Origin: Wolfiporia cocos
Lineage: Eukaryota > Basidiomycota > Agaricomycetes > Polyporales > Phaeolaceae
DNA: 64,000 nucleotides
NCBI GenBank assembly: GCA_029448655.1
Contig: JACCLO010000007.1
Coordinates: forward strand, 3,224,001-3,288,000
Reading direction: 5' to 3'
The notes under the pieces were generated by a model that had not been told where the DNA came from, did not search any database, and saw only the letters and a list, made by a program, of their open reading frames with translations. Of this stretch, positions 38,768 through 51,018 are shown piece by piece. The position numbers and the translations under genes are program-made. Positions within the stretch are counted from its first letter, which is position 1, and every line of letters begins with the position of its first letter.

Positions 38768-41700
38768 CGCGGTTAGCAATGACAGCCTAGGGCGTGTCAG
38801 CGCAAGCGTTGAAGTTCATATATATTGTTGGTACGTAAACGCCAACCACTTGCCGAGGATCCTTCGCGCGGCCGGTGCCGATTTTCAACGCAACAAAGCA
38901 ACGCCTGGCCTGGAAATCGTCAGATGACCGCACTGTAGTGGTGTTCAGAAGCCCTAAACAGCATAACAAGATGTTTGTGGCATGACAGATGGCGCGCGCA
39001 GGTCCTAGATATCAACTCAAGTTGCCCATTGAGTGAGCTTTCCAGCTGCTCCGACGATCGGATGAACCGCGATGCCCGCGGCATTCTGCAGGCGTGACTG
39101 GGCGTCAAACCGTGCGCATCAACGCCGTTTAGGGCACATGCTCGATTTGATGGAACTTTTCTATGGTTACCTTCACGTTCGCATGTAACCCTGTTACAAT
39201 CAGCGTGGAAGTCCTGCTCACAAACTCGCTCTGCTCGACCCTGGCGTATTGTGCAGATGTTTGAACTGATGCGGCTCTTGACAGGACAGATTGATGCCGA
39301 AGGTGTCTATGAATAGACTACTAGCTACTGAAAAAAAACTAGAGTATTTATATATCAGTTCTTCTCAGTCGTTCAGAAGTCAGCTAGTCCGCTGCGATCA
39401 ATCATGCAGAAGCCTCAGTTACGAGCATCCCGCGCTGATGTGATAGATGACGTAGCACGGCACTGGATTGCGCGATGAAAAACGATGTCAAAAAAATACT
39501 CGTCGAGCTACAAGAACTTGTCTCGATTAAAGAACATGAATGGCAAAACTGTCTCAAATTCAGATTCGTGCATATTGCAGCTTACAGCTGAAGGGTAGAT
39601 TCGTGATCGCATCTGAACTGTAGTCTGTAGTCCGTATAAATATAGTGATTGATCAGGGCACATACACTGCCCCATATTCAACTATTTTCGCAATATGAAG
39701 CTGATTAGCGTACATATACTTCACTGGACGGCCCCATTCAGTCCTGCTTCTAGTGATGACAAAGCTGATGCGCTCTGATTGTTAGTGACGAGGTGGAAGC
39801 TTGGCACCGAAAGCAGGTGTAGCTATACGGAAGGGCTGTAAAACCCTGGGCATCTAGAAATCTGTTCATCGCAATCAGAGTAGGGTCACTGCAATGAAAT
39901 GATGTCCTATGCATGGACTGTTTCCAATACACCAGCTTGAACTTCGTCGTGAACCGCAAGTAGAGGCCTGTAATGACCAAATGGAAGCAAGATACTGCCA
40001 GTTTACAGGCTGTGATTATGTAAATGAGGCACGATTTGTGCATTTCAAAGATATGTTTGTGAGACTACGTTCGAACGTTCTCGAGCTCAGGCTCGAGGAA
40101 TGACATTAGATATCGCAAATAAATAGGCTTTTAGATGCGCAATCTGTAACTTACTCCGAGCAAAGAACCGGTGATTGCAGCGTACAGTCCTTGTGTCATA
40201 TCACTTCTATGTCAGGCGGAAATTACGGTAGACAGATGGGTGAGCTAAGTGCATGATCATATCTCTGAAACCGGGATAACGCTGTGAAGTGCAGCTGTTG
40301 AGCTGACGAGAGAGTATATAGAAAGCAAAGTGGTATCATTGTTCGTTGGGTTGTTCGCAACCCTTTCGTTGAATAGGGATAAAGTAGCTACGAGCCGCGA
40401 GTCAATCTCCCAGGATCAGGGTGAGTGTGGGCCGGGCACCACAGCCATGCTTCTGGTAGTGTCAGGCGGTACAACTTCTCACCACAATCCCTGGATGGCC
40501 GTTGCAACGGGTCGAGGCTCCATGTGGGAATGCGGTCGCTGTAGATGGAGAATCAGATCCGCTCGTTACCTCTACGTATCTGTATGTAAGAGCGAACGCG
40601 GCGACGAGCTCGAAGCAGAGATCATTGGACATAGATATATTCCTAAGTCGACGAAACGTTTATTCGTATCCCTCATGGCAGTGGAGGCGTCACTTAGTTC
40701 GCGCGCTTATCGATTGAATAGTTGATTGACCAATCGTTGTTTCATCTCTTGCTCTGATTAGAGGCGGCTATTCAAGCTATCGTTGCAACGGCGTGTCGCT
40801 GACGAAGACGAGCAAAGCGCCACAATGCACCAAGTACAAGGTGCTCCAAGCAATCAGTTTAGACGCTGCTAGTCAATCGGTGATTGTCGGATATCCCCAG
40901 ATTGGGGAAGGCCACTATATCACCTTGTTCCTGCTAGAGCGTCCCACGGGATGGTTCGCTAACATCGCAGAGTACATGTCAGCTGCTAGGTACTGACAAA
41001 AAACAACCGCCTTTACTCACAGCCATGCCAGCGGCGTTACAGAGACGGAGATGATGTCGCTGACGCTCATACGGGCGCTGACAAGCTTATCTGCTTTGGG
41101 CAGTATCTCCGCCGCTTTGCTCTGCACTGGTAGGATTGCCAGGAGATCACACAAGTCAGGAGTCTGGGAAAAAAAACATTGTTTGAGTCCCAGTGAAGGA
41201 TGACGAAGGTACCCCGACATGCACGGAGCTTCCTGGAAGCGCGAGCCTCATGGCACAATGAATGCTCATTGGTCTTTGCGCATTCTATCCACAGCAGCTA
41301 GGCCACATATATTGCTGTCAACGGAGCTACATCGGGTGTAATGGATGCTATATGGTCTCTACAATGACTGATTCGAACGATTTGGCCAGTTTGCATCACG
41401 AACACGACATCATATACCACGCTGAAGCTTCCGCTGCGTAGACGAATGGGGCATTTGGTAGACTTTGTCTGTCAGAGCAGGCTACTTTTTTAGACAGCTC
41501 TAACAACCAATGCAGATGGACGGCCTCAAATATACTGCAAGGATGCCTTTCGTTTTTATGCATGGGCGTTGTAGAGCAATGGACTTGACCAATGTATCAA
41601 TGGACTCGACCGTGACATCACGGCCCAAATTCCGTTGATCTAGATATCGATGAGGATTGCCGCTTCGTTCCAGCTAGTGGCTGGTCTATGATTGGAATAG

Positions 41701-42808
41701 AGGCTGGGGGAGTAGGACTGCCCTGGTTTTACCTGTGCCCTCGAGCCAAGCTTTTTCGAGTACCATTGTACCGATGCGTAGCAAGCAGAGATGCCGAGGG
41801 ATTGATGTGGATATGCACGTTGCGTGTGGTTTGCATTATTACTCTTTGTTTCGGATCTCGGTTGCAGTTCATGATCTGAGAATACACGACAGGAGTAACT
41901 CATGTGGAGCCCTTTCAAGGTATGTGGGCACTACTAGCTATGAGCATTTGGCTGGCAATACCTGTTACGGAGCCCCAGGACCGGGCTCTGGCCATGCTGC
42001 TTCTGGACGCAAGCAGATACGTGTAATAGTCTTCTCTTGATCCTCCGAGACCTGCTTCACACAGCTACTCACTGGTGCCGAGCAAGACGAGACTGCATGG
42101 GATAGCGTACTGTACGAAAGAGGCAAACTCGCGGTATCGGAGCGCTCGCGGGGTAGTGAGAATGCAGCCTAACGCTTGCGAATCAAGCCGAATAGCAGCC
42201 GCGCCAATGCGCTTTGTGGTTCGCGCCGCTAAACGTTATGACCTCACCGATCTGTTCGGCAATGGGTTGGTAAATGGTTGGCACTGATGCATAGGCTGAC
42301 GCTGTACCATCTCGAGAAGAAATGCTCAACGGTCCAGCAAACAACAATGGCACAAAATCCGGGAATAGGGCAGCTCCAAATTGTCTCGGAATTAGCGCGT
42401 ATGGGGATCACTCCGCGACTATCTGAGAACCGGATCGGACGCAAACAGCGTCAAACGAACGCTCGGATGCTGCGTGCGGCCCTCAAACACACGATCAGCT
42501 CCTGATCGAGAGAATCCGCTTCGTGGGAGCACTGCATCAAGCAGGTAAATGTGTCGAGACCCCGCGCGTGTAATGAAATTACAATCTTCCATCGGAATAG
42601 ACGATCAGGTTCGCTAGCATCAACCTGATGCGGTTGCCCGTAGGCGGAGCTTTGCTCGTATGACGGATCACCACGATGCTCTCGGATTAGCATATAATAG
42701 CGAGGTGATGCACTTCCGCAAGCGCGTCTTCGAGCCGATTCTTGGCTTGCATATATCTTGCCTACTGATACCTTAAACCTCCTCTGTACACACCACCTAG
42801 CCGTCAAC
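38768..42808. other. intergenic, no gene recognised
   Basis: About 4 kb with only motif-free ORFs (the largest at 40330-40725, +, 131 codons, which I do not recognise). AT-rich TATA-like stretches occur near 39340 and 39640, but no adjoining gene could be modelled. Confidence 0.5.
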
Positions 42809-44438
42809 ATGAGCTCGCTCTCAGCAGCAGAAGGGTTTACCTGCGGTGGACTTGCCGGGTGTGCGGCTGTAAGTACGCGAGCTCAAGGGGTATACATGAA
42901 TCTGAACTTTTTATAGGTCACCTTCTCGAATTCGTAAGTGGAATGTTGTAGAAGCCATGATTACATCCCCGATACTCATGACAACATCAGAGCGGAGGTG
43001 GCGAAAACACGGTTGCAACTGCAAGGCGAATTATCAAAAAGAGGGGGCGTCAAGGTTTATCAGAATGTCTTCGATGCTCTTCTAAAGACATGGAGGAACG
43101 AGGGCATACGAGGACTACAGAGAGGAATAGGAGCAGCAGTAAGTTGTAAGATTTATGTTAACGAATGTGAGCTGACAGATTGCGCCTATATCACATAGTA
43201 TTTCTACCAGGTGTGACATGAGACTGCCGGGACCTGTACTGATTTTCTAACACTGTGCCTTTCGGAAATCAGGTGGCGCTGAACGGATGCTACATCGGTA
43301 TCTAACTCGTGCTGACTCGCAATTGTCCGCTAAAAACTGACTTACGAGACAGGATTCTATGAACCAATTCGTCGGAGTATCAACAGCGCGCTTGACATTG
43401 AGCCAAGTCGCCAGGTTGCTGCTACAACTCTACTTGCGGGCTCGTTGAGCGCTGTCTCGGGCGGTGAGTATGACTCTGAAATAGATGGAAGAATACCGAT
43501 GCGAAGGTAACGGATTTAGCGTTCTTTAGCAGTCCCCTTTTCCTCGTGAAGGCACGGATGCAAGTATGTATCACGATGCCCTTATCGTAGCTTTGACTGA
43601 TTCCAATTCGGTTCAACAGGCATACTCCCCAGTGCTTCCAATTGGAACGCAACGCTACTACAAGCACGCGGCACATGCATTGTCGACGATAGTTCTGGAA
43701 GAGGGGCCGAAGGGGCTGATGCGCGGTGCTGACGCCGCAATGCTTAGGGCGGCATTTGCCGGAATGGTGAGTGTAACGGAATGCTAAGTATCAGAGCGTA
43801 CATGACAGTTGACACTTGGTCTGCTCAAGGTACAAGTACCTAGCTATATTTGGGCGAAGGGCCTACTTGTGCGGCACGGACTGGGGGACCCAGATAGCGC
43901 AGCGACGTTTGTTTTGAGTAGCGCATTATCCGGAGCTCTTGTGGTGAGTCTGGAAGCTGCACTGCTGTTGATATGAGATTCTGTTGTCTGACTCTCGATC
44001 CAAGTGCCTTGCAATGCAGCCTGCGGACACGGTGCGTACCGCGAGTGCTAAAAGCCAGCTGTATCCGTCATTCTGAGATGGCCGCTGTAATTCAGGCCTT
44101 GACCCGTGTATACAACCAGCCAACAATGGTGATGCCGGATGGACGACTTGTTGGCAAATTGTACAAAAATCCGCTGGACTGTATGTGGAAAACGCTTAAG
44201 ATCGAGGGTTTGCATGGATGGTACAAGGGTACGCGTCGCCTGTGACGATATCATTTCGGTCTGCTTAATCCCATGACAGGTGCAACTGCGCAGTTCTGCT
44301 TCCTCCTGCCGCAAACGTATGTGCTTTGCTGTATGCGCTGACCGTTGCAGCTAATCAGTGATTGCTAGAATTATTCTCTTGACAGCCAATGATATCATTG
44401 TTAGGCTCTATCTTCAGGCGCGCGACCGGCCACTATAG
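42809..44438 (+). CDS. mitochondrial carrier, oxaloacetate (OAC1-like) type
   Basis: Thirteen exons, 42809-42868, 42917-42933, 42991-43138, 43199-43210, 43273-43297, 43353-43463, 43520-43563, 43620-43766, 43830-43943, 44005-44031, 44096-44228, 44280-44316 and 44369-44438, sum to 945 nt (314 aa), close to the length of yeast Oac1. Three carrier repeats are visible. Repeat 1 has FTCGGLAGCAAVTFSN, then AEVAKTRLQLQGEL; repeat 2 has LAGSLSAVSG and SPLFLVKARMQ; repeat 3 has SSALSGALVCLAMQPADTA, LTRVYNQ and MWKTLKIEGLHGWYKG. SPLFLVKARMQ and TRVYNQ are typical of oxaloacetate/sulfate/isopropylmalate carriers of the inner mitochondrial membrane. The first signature has Ser where Pro is expected (S-A-E-V-A-K), generated across the intron 2 splice. 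Exons of 17 and 12 nt are present. Confidence 0.9.
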
Positions 44439-45000
44439 ATCATCTACCATGTACTCTGGCTTTCCTGCACACATTCTTCATTCTATATCATTATGCACTC
44501 TTGTTATATGGGCACGAGGAGTAGAGGATCGTACAGTCATCGCATAGGATATGTCATCCCTTCATTTGGACAACTAGATCTGACTTAGGTACAATTAAGC
44601 AAATATATGCCATCTGTACAACCAGTGAAAGTCGCGGATAATTCGCTGAAAGTAGACAGCCTTCGCGTTCATTGATGGTTCAGCATCTGCATGATCGCAT
44701 CGCTGCGTGTGTAATTATTTGAAGGACACAACATACGTGCTTCAGCGAGAGAATGGGATTCGAGCACAGGTATTCAAACGAGCGGCGAGGCTGATGAGAA
44801 ACATGTCCACCAGAACCAGTTTTGCTCGGACGATCAGTACGATCTGCCGCGTTCTCTACAATTGCTTCGCTAAGATGCAACTTGATCATATCACCCAGCT
44901 CTCAGATTCACAGATCTCTCGCATTACCATTAGACGTATCTAGATCACTACTGTCAGCGACATCTCCGTATCTTCTGAACTAGACCGAAAGAACTTTTTT
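44439..45000. other. intergenic, no gene recognised
   Basis: Motif-free flank between the carrier gene and the segmental duplication. Confidence 0.6.
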
Positions 45001-46750
45001 ACGATACACCGCACGGTCCACACCTTGGCAGATTCTGACTTCGTCGAGGTTCCTCGACGTGTGTACAGGGATGCCTCCAGCTTTCGTTTGGAGGTAAGTC
45101 ATCGATCCGACACACTTAAGAGTTGACAACTGCATAGTCTGCTCGCACAAGTTGTCGACGAACTTGAATGACATATGACGTGTACGCAATCGACTAGGAT
45201 GTCCTAATCAGCCGCAAAGGTGATGGTTCAATCTGTGAGTGTCACAAGCCAATTTTAAAGCCTAGTAGAACATCCTAGGTTGACACCCCATTCACACCAT
45301 ACGCATGCTACAGCACTCTATCCGAGCCCAGCTGGAATCCTACGGCAACGCTAGTAGAAGCCCTCCGCTATACAGGACACTACGGGCACTAGCAGGCCAC
45401 CAGCAGTCTAACCCTAAACTCAGTCCAAGTCCCGGCAGCAAGACATACGCTGCCTAGTCCCTAAACCCCGGAGTCACGAGCCGACCCCTAGAGACCAACC
45501 GGCTAGGATAGCACGATGGTGCGCCTTGTACAACCCAGGCTAAACCACCGCACACTACGCTATACGCCGACCAGGGGCACGGTCTACACTCGCACGTGAC
45601 CCACGGCACTAAACCTAACGCCTCGTGTCCTTACCGCACGGACACTCGCCATTACTGGCATAGACATTATACCATACCTCATACGCACCCTGACCTACAA
45701 GTACACCAGGCAGGGATAATAACCCCAGGCTCTGCACGACTGAGAACCCTACCAGTCACAGAGCGCTATACCCGATTGTGGCAGACCACGCCCGATCACG
45801 GACTTAGAACCCCGCCATTACCGGCGCACCCATGATCGACGAGAACCACTGATCGAACCCGATAGATTGGCTACTCTACTGATCCGCCCCTTATACGCTA
45901 CGTCGCCATAGACATCCTCGCGTACCCCAGCGCTCCGATGCCATTACCGGCACATAGCTCATAGCCAGTTAGATACCAGTACGTAGAGGCCTCTGAGCCA
46001 CCGTACACAAACATGTACAAACAGTCTAGGAGTATATATGCCAGGCAGTCTTGAGCGTAAACCTCAGACTTGTCTTGGCCTTTGACGGCTAGTGGTCCCG
46101 GGATCAGGAAGGCGCCTTTGAGCGAGCCCCCTTCCCCCGGTTGAGTGCTAGTTTGTTGCTTGTGTCAGTGAGGTATACATCGCTGAAGGGAAGAATGATA
46201 TGATCTTCCTAAGCAGGGACGCTGTGTGGTTTAGGATTGATGATTCATTACATCACAACAGTCGTCGTGGTATGAGATCACGTAGGATATCAAGTCTTGG
46301 CGCCTGGGCGACACAAGATGACAGACGGTCTCGTTATGGTCTAGTCTCTTCGCCCCAACCTGTCAGTAGCAATATCAACGTCAAGCAACATCATGCTACT
46401 CACTCCTTCATCTGACGGTATGGTTGCGTCAGTTAGTAATTGTTATTAGCTTCTCAGTTTATCGTCCACCCGTATTACTGTAGTCATTAATCATTGCTCG
46501 CGGCGTGCACACATCCATAGTTTTCCAGATCCACCTTCAAAACCTATACCATCGGCGGCCTGCTACGATATAGAGTGAAGTTGAGACAGCGCACATCGCA
46601 TATGCATATATTGCCATCGGCAACAGGATCTCGATACCACTCGGCGACGGGCGCTTAGATAGTAATATCTTGTTGAACCTTCCTCCCATCTCGACGTTTG
46701 AGCAGCTCTGGGGCAACGCTACCCATGCCTACCGATGACATAGAGCCTTT
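45001..46750 (+). repeat. diverged segmental duplication, left copy (partner about 60.6-61.35 kb)
   Basis: Excluding the solo LTR inside it, this stretch aligns by eye with about 60620-61320. Shared blocks include GAGGTTCCTCGA (near 45049 and 60630), ACTAGGAT with CCTAATCAG or CCCAATCAG just after (near 45193 and 60769), AACAGGATCTC (near 46622 and 61217) and GGGCAGCTCT-like DNA (near 46700 and 61287). Spacing and order are kept while identity is only moderate, so the duplication is old. No gene is recognised in either copy. Confidence 0.5.
45240..46167 (+). mobile_element. solo LTR, 928 bp, Ty3/gypsy type
   Basis: Begins TGTCACAAGCC and ends TTGCTTGTGTCA, with a perfect 5-bp target-site duplication GTGAG (45235-45239 and 46168-46172). 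Its termini and its TATATATGCC and CAGACTTGTCTTGGCC blocks resemble the 373-bp LTRs nearby, but it is 2.5 times longer, so it is a related but distinct subfamily. It lies inside one copy of the segmental duplication and is absent from the other copy. Confidence 0.88.
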
Positions 46751-47911
46751 CATTGATTTACTGCAATAGAGGGTTTGACCAGATGTCTTCAGCCCAGATG
46801 CCGATAACCCAGGGAGACGTTGTCTTCAGTGTGACGTCGAAACGTCTATCGTGTTTGTTGTTATACTGACTTGAGTATGCGTGGTCAATTAGATCTCTGT
46901 ATGGCACATATTTCTGGCAATGACGAATATTGCACATTCGTGCCAGGTCCATATCGTTGCTTCAAAAGGCACTTACCGCAATCTAGAGGTTCAGCAGTGT
47001 CAGAAATCCGCTTAAAATACGATACTGCATATGATGGATTTATGGGCGAGTGGAATATCTCAGACCACAGTACTAATTCATAAGCATTTTTTGGCATCGT
47101 GAGTAGTGCTTCATACTCAATTAAGTTAGGTGGCTAATCTATACTGAAACAACTCATACATCTGGCAGGATGTCTGGATATTACTATATACCCTGATATT
47201 CACAAGGGTAGCAGATATTATCGATCATCTAGTGCAGGACTGTCGCCTTCGCACTGTTCGGACCATGAGTCACTGAGCAGGCGTGGGACGATCTTAAAAT
47301 AGCCTTGCCGATAGCCACAGCCTCCGTCTAGAAATCTGCCTCGGACGAGACGGAATGGCGATTCGTGCCACACGAGCCGTGGGCAGCAGGCGATTATAGC
47401 CAACACATAGACGCTTTCAATTTTGGGAAACCATCTCAAATGAAATACTGAATTTCTTTCGCTTGCTCTCTGATGCACAGCGTTACTTGGCATGTTCGAA
47501 ACGCCAGGAAGCTCGGAATAGTTCTGATGTCGTCCGGCTTGTAACGGATAGTATCCGGCAGGCGAGACAGCAGTGGCTTGCAATGATGCGTCTCTAGAGC
47601 ACTGCAAGCATACGGGTAGCGAGCGAGGAGATCCTATATCCGCATTGAAGTGGTTCTGTTTTCTTGCCTCTCACATCCATCTCCCGGCGAGTTCGAGACT
47701 CGAAAGTATATGTTAATTCATCGAGAACACAAGAACATATTGCTTTTGTGATCGAATTACTGGCTGTTGTGGATTCCGAAAAAGTTCTGTCATTGCCAAG
47801 TCCAATATGTACATCGAATGGATGTCATATAAATGCCGACTCTGCATAGCATTAGCAAGATCATTCTCTGCCTGTCGACTTAGGGGGCTGACGTTGTTGC
47901 GCTCGAAGAGT
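46751..47911. other. intergenic, no gene recognised
   Basis: Short ORFs only, including overlapping ones near 46.9 kb without motifs. It is the left flank of the full-length retroelement. Confidence 0.55.
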
Positions 47912-47916
47912 CAGCA

Positions 47917-48289
47917 TGTCACAAGCCGATTTCTTTCGCCTAGCTAGTGACTAGAGCCTGAACCCTTATCTTATCTAAGTGCGCGCCTAAGCAGTCACGT
48001 GCAAGACCCCGAACACCCTATCACGTGTTACCAGCCCCCCGGACACTCTGTGCCGTGTACTTACACCCATTATAGGGTTTACCATAATATCGGACTCTCA
48101 GCTTACGTAATAACTATACAGTAGCCAAACAGTGTACAAACAGTACAATAGCATATATACTGGCCGACGAGCAGGGTAGCACCCCAGACTCGTCTTGGCC
48201 TTATACGCCTTGAGTAGCCTCAGACTAGGATTGCGCTGAAACGCGAGTCACAATCCCCTGAGTCGTTGCTTAAAGTGTTGCTTGTGTCA
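47917..48289 (+). repeat. 5' LTR, 373 bp
   Basis: TG...CA ends (TGTCACAAGCC and TTGCTTGTGTCA). It differs from the 3' LTR at one position (T versus C within CTAAGTGCGCG near 47979). A TATA box (GCATATATAC) lies at 48151-48160, so transcription should start shortly downstream and U3 is about 240-260 bp. Confidence 0.97.
48151..48160 (+). promoter_or_regulatory. LTR TATA box
   Basis: GCATATATAC in the 5' LTR, repeated in the 3' LTR at 56814-56823 and in related form in the two gypsy solo LTRs at 46 and 60 kb. It is the likely core promoter of the element. Confidence 0.6.
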
Positions 48290-49059
48290 TAAGACGAGTC
48301 TCCAACCCGTGTAGCGGTTTACCCTACACAACCCCGGTGCACTAGGGGCAAAGTGCACCATTCTTTCGCTCTTGTTGAACTTCGGTTCTCCGAGCACGTG
48401 ATTGGTTTCCATACCCGCCACATCCCAGGGTTAAGGGATTAGAGTTCTGGGGGAATCTCGCGAACAGCGTGCAGGGGACCTCTCCTGCCGTTGCTTCTAA
48501 GCTACTGGACTAACACCGTGCAACGCGGTCGTAAAGGTCTTGGGTTACAACCCCACCACAGTAACTGTGCACCCGACGCGTAATAGTCAAAGGCGTTAAG
48601 GGGCCCTGTGGCAGTGTACAGAGGCACTGGTCGTCTATTTACGGGCCTTACTGCCCCGACGATACGCGCATTACCGCGCCCCCGTTACTATAGAACCCAG
48701 CGCGTAACCCGCGGCTGAAGAGGCAGGAAATCGCCTAGTACTGTACCGGCACTTGCCGCCATACGGTAGAACCTTTTACACGCCCCACCACATAGGCGGA
48801 TAGTTCCCGTGCCCCCGGTATCCTGAATTAGCTTCAGGGCTGGACGAGGTTTCGGAGGCTGCGTTTTCTCGCCGGCTTTGGGAAGAAAACCCCTTAGCGT
48901 TTCTTGGCACATCTCCGAAAAGAGGTGGACGCAGTTTGTAGTGGATTAAGACTTTCTAGTTACCACCCCGATAGCTCTTCGGAGGCGCCACAGTGGGCAG
49001 GTAGCGGTCTAAATCGCGACTACACTTTTCATACATAACCTTCATTTCTACAATACGTA
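48290..49059 (+). other. retroelement 5' leader
   Basis: 770 nt without a supported ORF. Near 48490-48565 there is a tRNA-like run: a possible anticodon stem followed by GGGTTACAACCCC, which resembles a T-arm. It does not fold into a full cloverleaf by eye. It may be a remnant or part of a priming or packaging structure. Confidence 0.5.
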
Positions 49060-51018
49060 ATGTCCGGCCAACAAAACCCGGCCCTTTCGCTCCACACCCC
49101 CGACCCCTTGGCCGAAGCCTTCTTCGAGGACTTCGGGCGCATGTCCGTACGAGACAGTATGCATGCCCCGCCTCCCGTCGAAGTAGCCCCGGTAGAGGAT
49201 GGCACCGTAGCCGGACACAGCTACCTCCCCTCGGTCCGAACCTTCGCGCCCAACCGAGTACCACCGGAAGAATTCTACAACCAGGCTTTCGCCCTCGCCC
49301 AGAACCAGTCGGCTACAGTTCGGGGCGGAAGCCAGCTGGGTCACATCGACTCACCGCTGGCTCTCCAATGGGCATTCCCGCCCAACCCCACGGCGGGAGA
49401 CTTTGGCGCACGGTGCCAACAGGTTGTACAGGCAATGGTAGCGGTAGGAACGTGGTCGCAGGAAATGGGAGCACGGTCCCTCCGGGAGGCACAACGGTTG
49501 CAGGCAGACGCCCTCCAAGCCGGAGATGCAGCGTCACTCCATAGCCAGGCACCACCCCCCGTCAGGACCCCCGTCTCGGTCGCAGAAAGTAGGTTCCGTC
49601 CAGTAGAAAACTGGGTCAGATCGGTGCACATGCACTCTCCCCAGCGGACACCACGCGGATCCCGACCACTCCCCACTCCCCCGACTCGTGGAAACTCCCG
49701 GCAGACAAACCCATTCCTGCCCGGCTACACGCCACCGGTACTTACGGCCCCGGCACCCGTCCGTCCCGACAGCTTCGCCCAGGCAGCCCGCCCGCCATAC
49801 GACGTATTCGGTAACCCAGTGCCAACACAGAACGCGCCCGTGAACACCTGGGGAGCCGCGCCTCCTCAGGGAACTCGTGCGTCTATGTGGAGGCCAATGA
49901 AACCGGCATCGTCGCAATGGGACGCCTACTCGGTACTGCCCGAACCACAGCCCGACCCTCGGTACAAGTCCAAAGTCAGGGAGCCGGAGGCCTTCACAGG
50001 CACCGGATTCACGGACTGGTACATGCGACTCCAGCTGTACATCGATGACAACGCCCCCATCCTCTTCACTGATTCCAAGAAGGTGGGCGCGGCAATCTCG
50101 TTGATCCGCGGTCCCAAGGTCGATGCATGGGTAACGGCCTTCACCAGGGAACACTACCTGGGAGGACAGTGGAGGATCAGCTGGCAACGGTTCGTCTGGG
50201 AACTGCACCAAAAGTTTGATGACCCGGACCTGGAGAAGAAGGCGGCAGTAGCGGCAGAACGACTCACCATGACGCTCGGTAAAGGCGAGGAATACTTCCA
50301 GGAGTTGGAACGACTCCTGGGAGAAGCCAAGTACGACCGGGAGAACCAGGTGGTTCATAGCTGGGTCACCAGGGCCATCCCCAAGGACATCTATTCCTCG
50401 GTTCACCAGGCATTCGTCGCCGCCACCGTCAACGACAAGTCGCAGCGTGGGTACAACGTCCAGATCCCGGAGGATTACGAATCCTGGAAACAGGCCATCC
50501 TCCGGACCGACAACGCGATGCGTCGACTCCGGGACGAGGAAAAACTGCGGAACGGAAGGAGCACCACGGACAAGGGCAAGGAGCGTGCTAAGCCCGAGCG
50601 CGCCCCCCGAGCGGAGCCAACAGCGGAAGAAAGGGCAAACTTGCTCAAGAGGAAGTGCCACTCTTGCAGCAAGACACAGGCCGAGGCACCTGGTAAGGGA
50701 TGTACCAAGACATCCTGGCACCAACCGAACTGGCGGCCCAAGACCAACACCACCCCCGCCGCCAGTGGATCCGGAACACAGCGAACTCGGCAGGCTATTG
50801 CAGGGAATGACGCTCCCACGGTTCTTAGCGAGATCCCCCAGGAGGACTTTGTCCGAATGGTGGCCGCCTGGGCCAAGGAGAACCCTGACGCCGCGAAGGA
50901 AGCCGGGTTCGCACCCACTCAGGTAAGTCCCTCCCCCTTATCACAAGACGCGCTGCGGACCCAATGCAACGTGCTTATGAGTGGCATAATAGCCACTCCC
51001 CCAAAAGGGCTACGATAA
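49060..51018 (+). CDS. gag: gag polyprotein of the gypsy element (now ending inside the nested TRIM)
   Basis: 652 codons from ATG 49060. Residues 1-300 are Pro/Ser/Arg-rich and of low complexity. Residues about 304-500 form a capsid-like retrotransposon Gag domain, with VREPEAFTGTGFTDWYMRLQ, VDAWVTAFTREHYLG, FVWELHQKFDDPD and RLTMTLGKGEEYFQELE. A Lys/Arg/Glu-rich linker follows, then a Cys/His cluster near 533-555 with the spacing C-x2-C-x11-C-x5-H, unlike the classical zinc knuckle C-x2-C-x4-H-x4-C. Native sequence ends at residue 626; the last 26 codons and the stop belong to the TRIM LTR. Before that insertion the frame ran directly into pol. Gag forms the virus-like particle that packages the RNA. 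Confidence 0.9.
   Translation: MSGQQNPALSLHTPDPLAEAFFEDFGRMSVRDSMHAPPPVEVAPVEDGTVAGHSYLPSVRTFAPNRVPPEEFYNQAFALAQNQSATVRGGSQLGHIDSPLALQWAFPPNPTAGDFGARCQQVVQAMVAVGTWSQEMGARSLREAQRLQADALQAGDAASLHSQAPPPVRTPVSVAESRFRPVENWVRSVHMHSPQRTPRGSRPLPTPPTRGNSRQTNPFLPGYTPPVLTAPAPVRPDSFAQAARPPYDVFGNPVPTQNAPVNTWGAAPPQGTRASMWRPMKPASSQWDAYSVLPEPQPDPRYKSKVREPEAFTGTGFTDWYMRLQLYIDDNAPILFTDSKKVGAAISLIRGPKVDAWVTAFTREHYLGGQWRISWQRFVWELHQKFDDPDLEKKAAVAAERLTMTLGKGEEYFQELERLLGEAKYDRENQVVHSWVTRAIPKDIYSSVHQAFVAATVNDKSQRGYNVQIPEDYESWKQAILRTDNAMRRLRDEEKLRNGRSTTDKGKERAKPERAPRAEPTAEERANLLKRKCHSCSKTQAEAPGKGCTKTSWHQPNWRPKTNTTPAASGSGTQRTRQAIAGNDAPTVLSEIPQEDFVRMVAAWAKENPDAAKEAGFAPTQVSPSPLSQDALRTQCNVLMSGIIATPPKGLR

Noticed and set aside
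40330..40725. 131-codon plus ORF as a gene
   Set aside because: No motif, no splice partners, low-complexity start; length is within chance for a 4-kb gap.
48490..48565. tRNA gene in the retroelement leader
   Set aside because: It has a T-arm-like GGGTTACAACCCC, but I could not form acceptor and D stems, so it is not called as a tRNA gene.
49534..50724. 396-codon minus-strand ORF opposite gag
   Set aside because: It is antisense to a clearly coding gag, opens because of gag codon composition, and has no motif.
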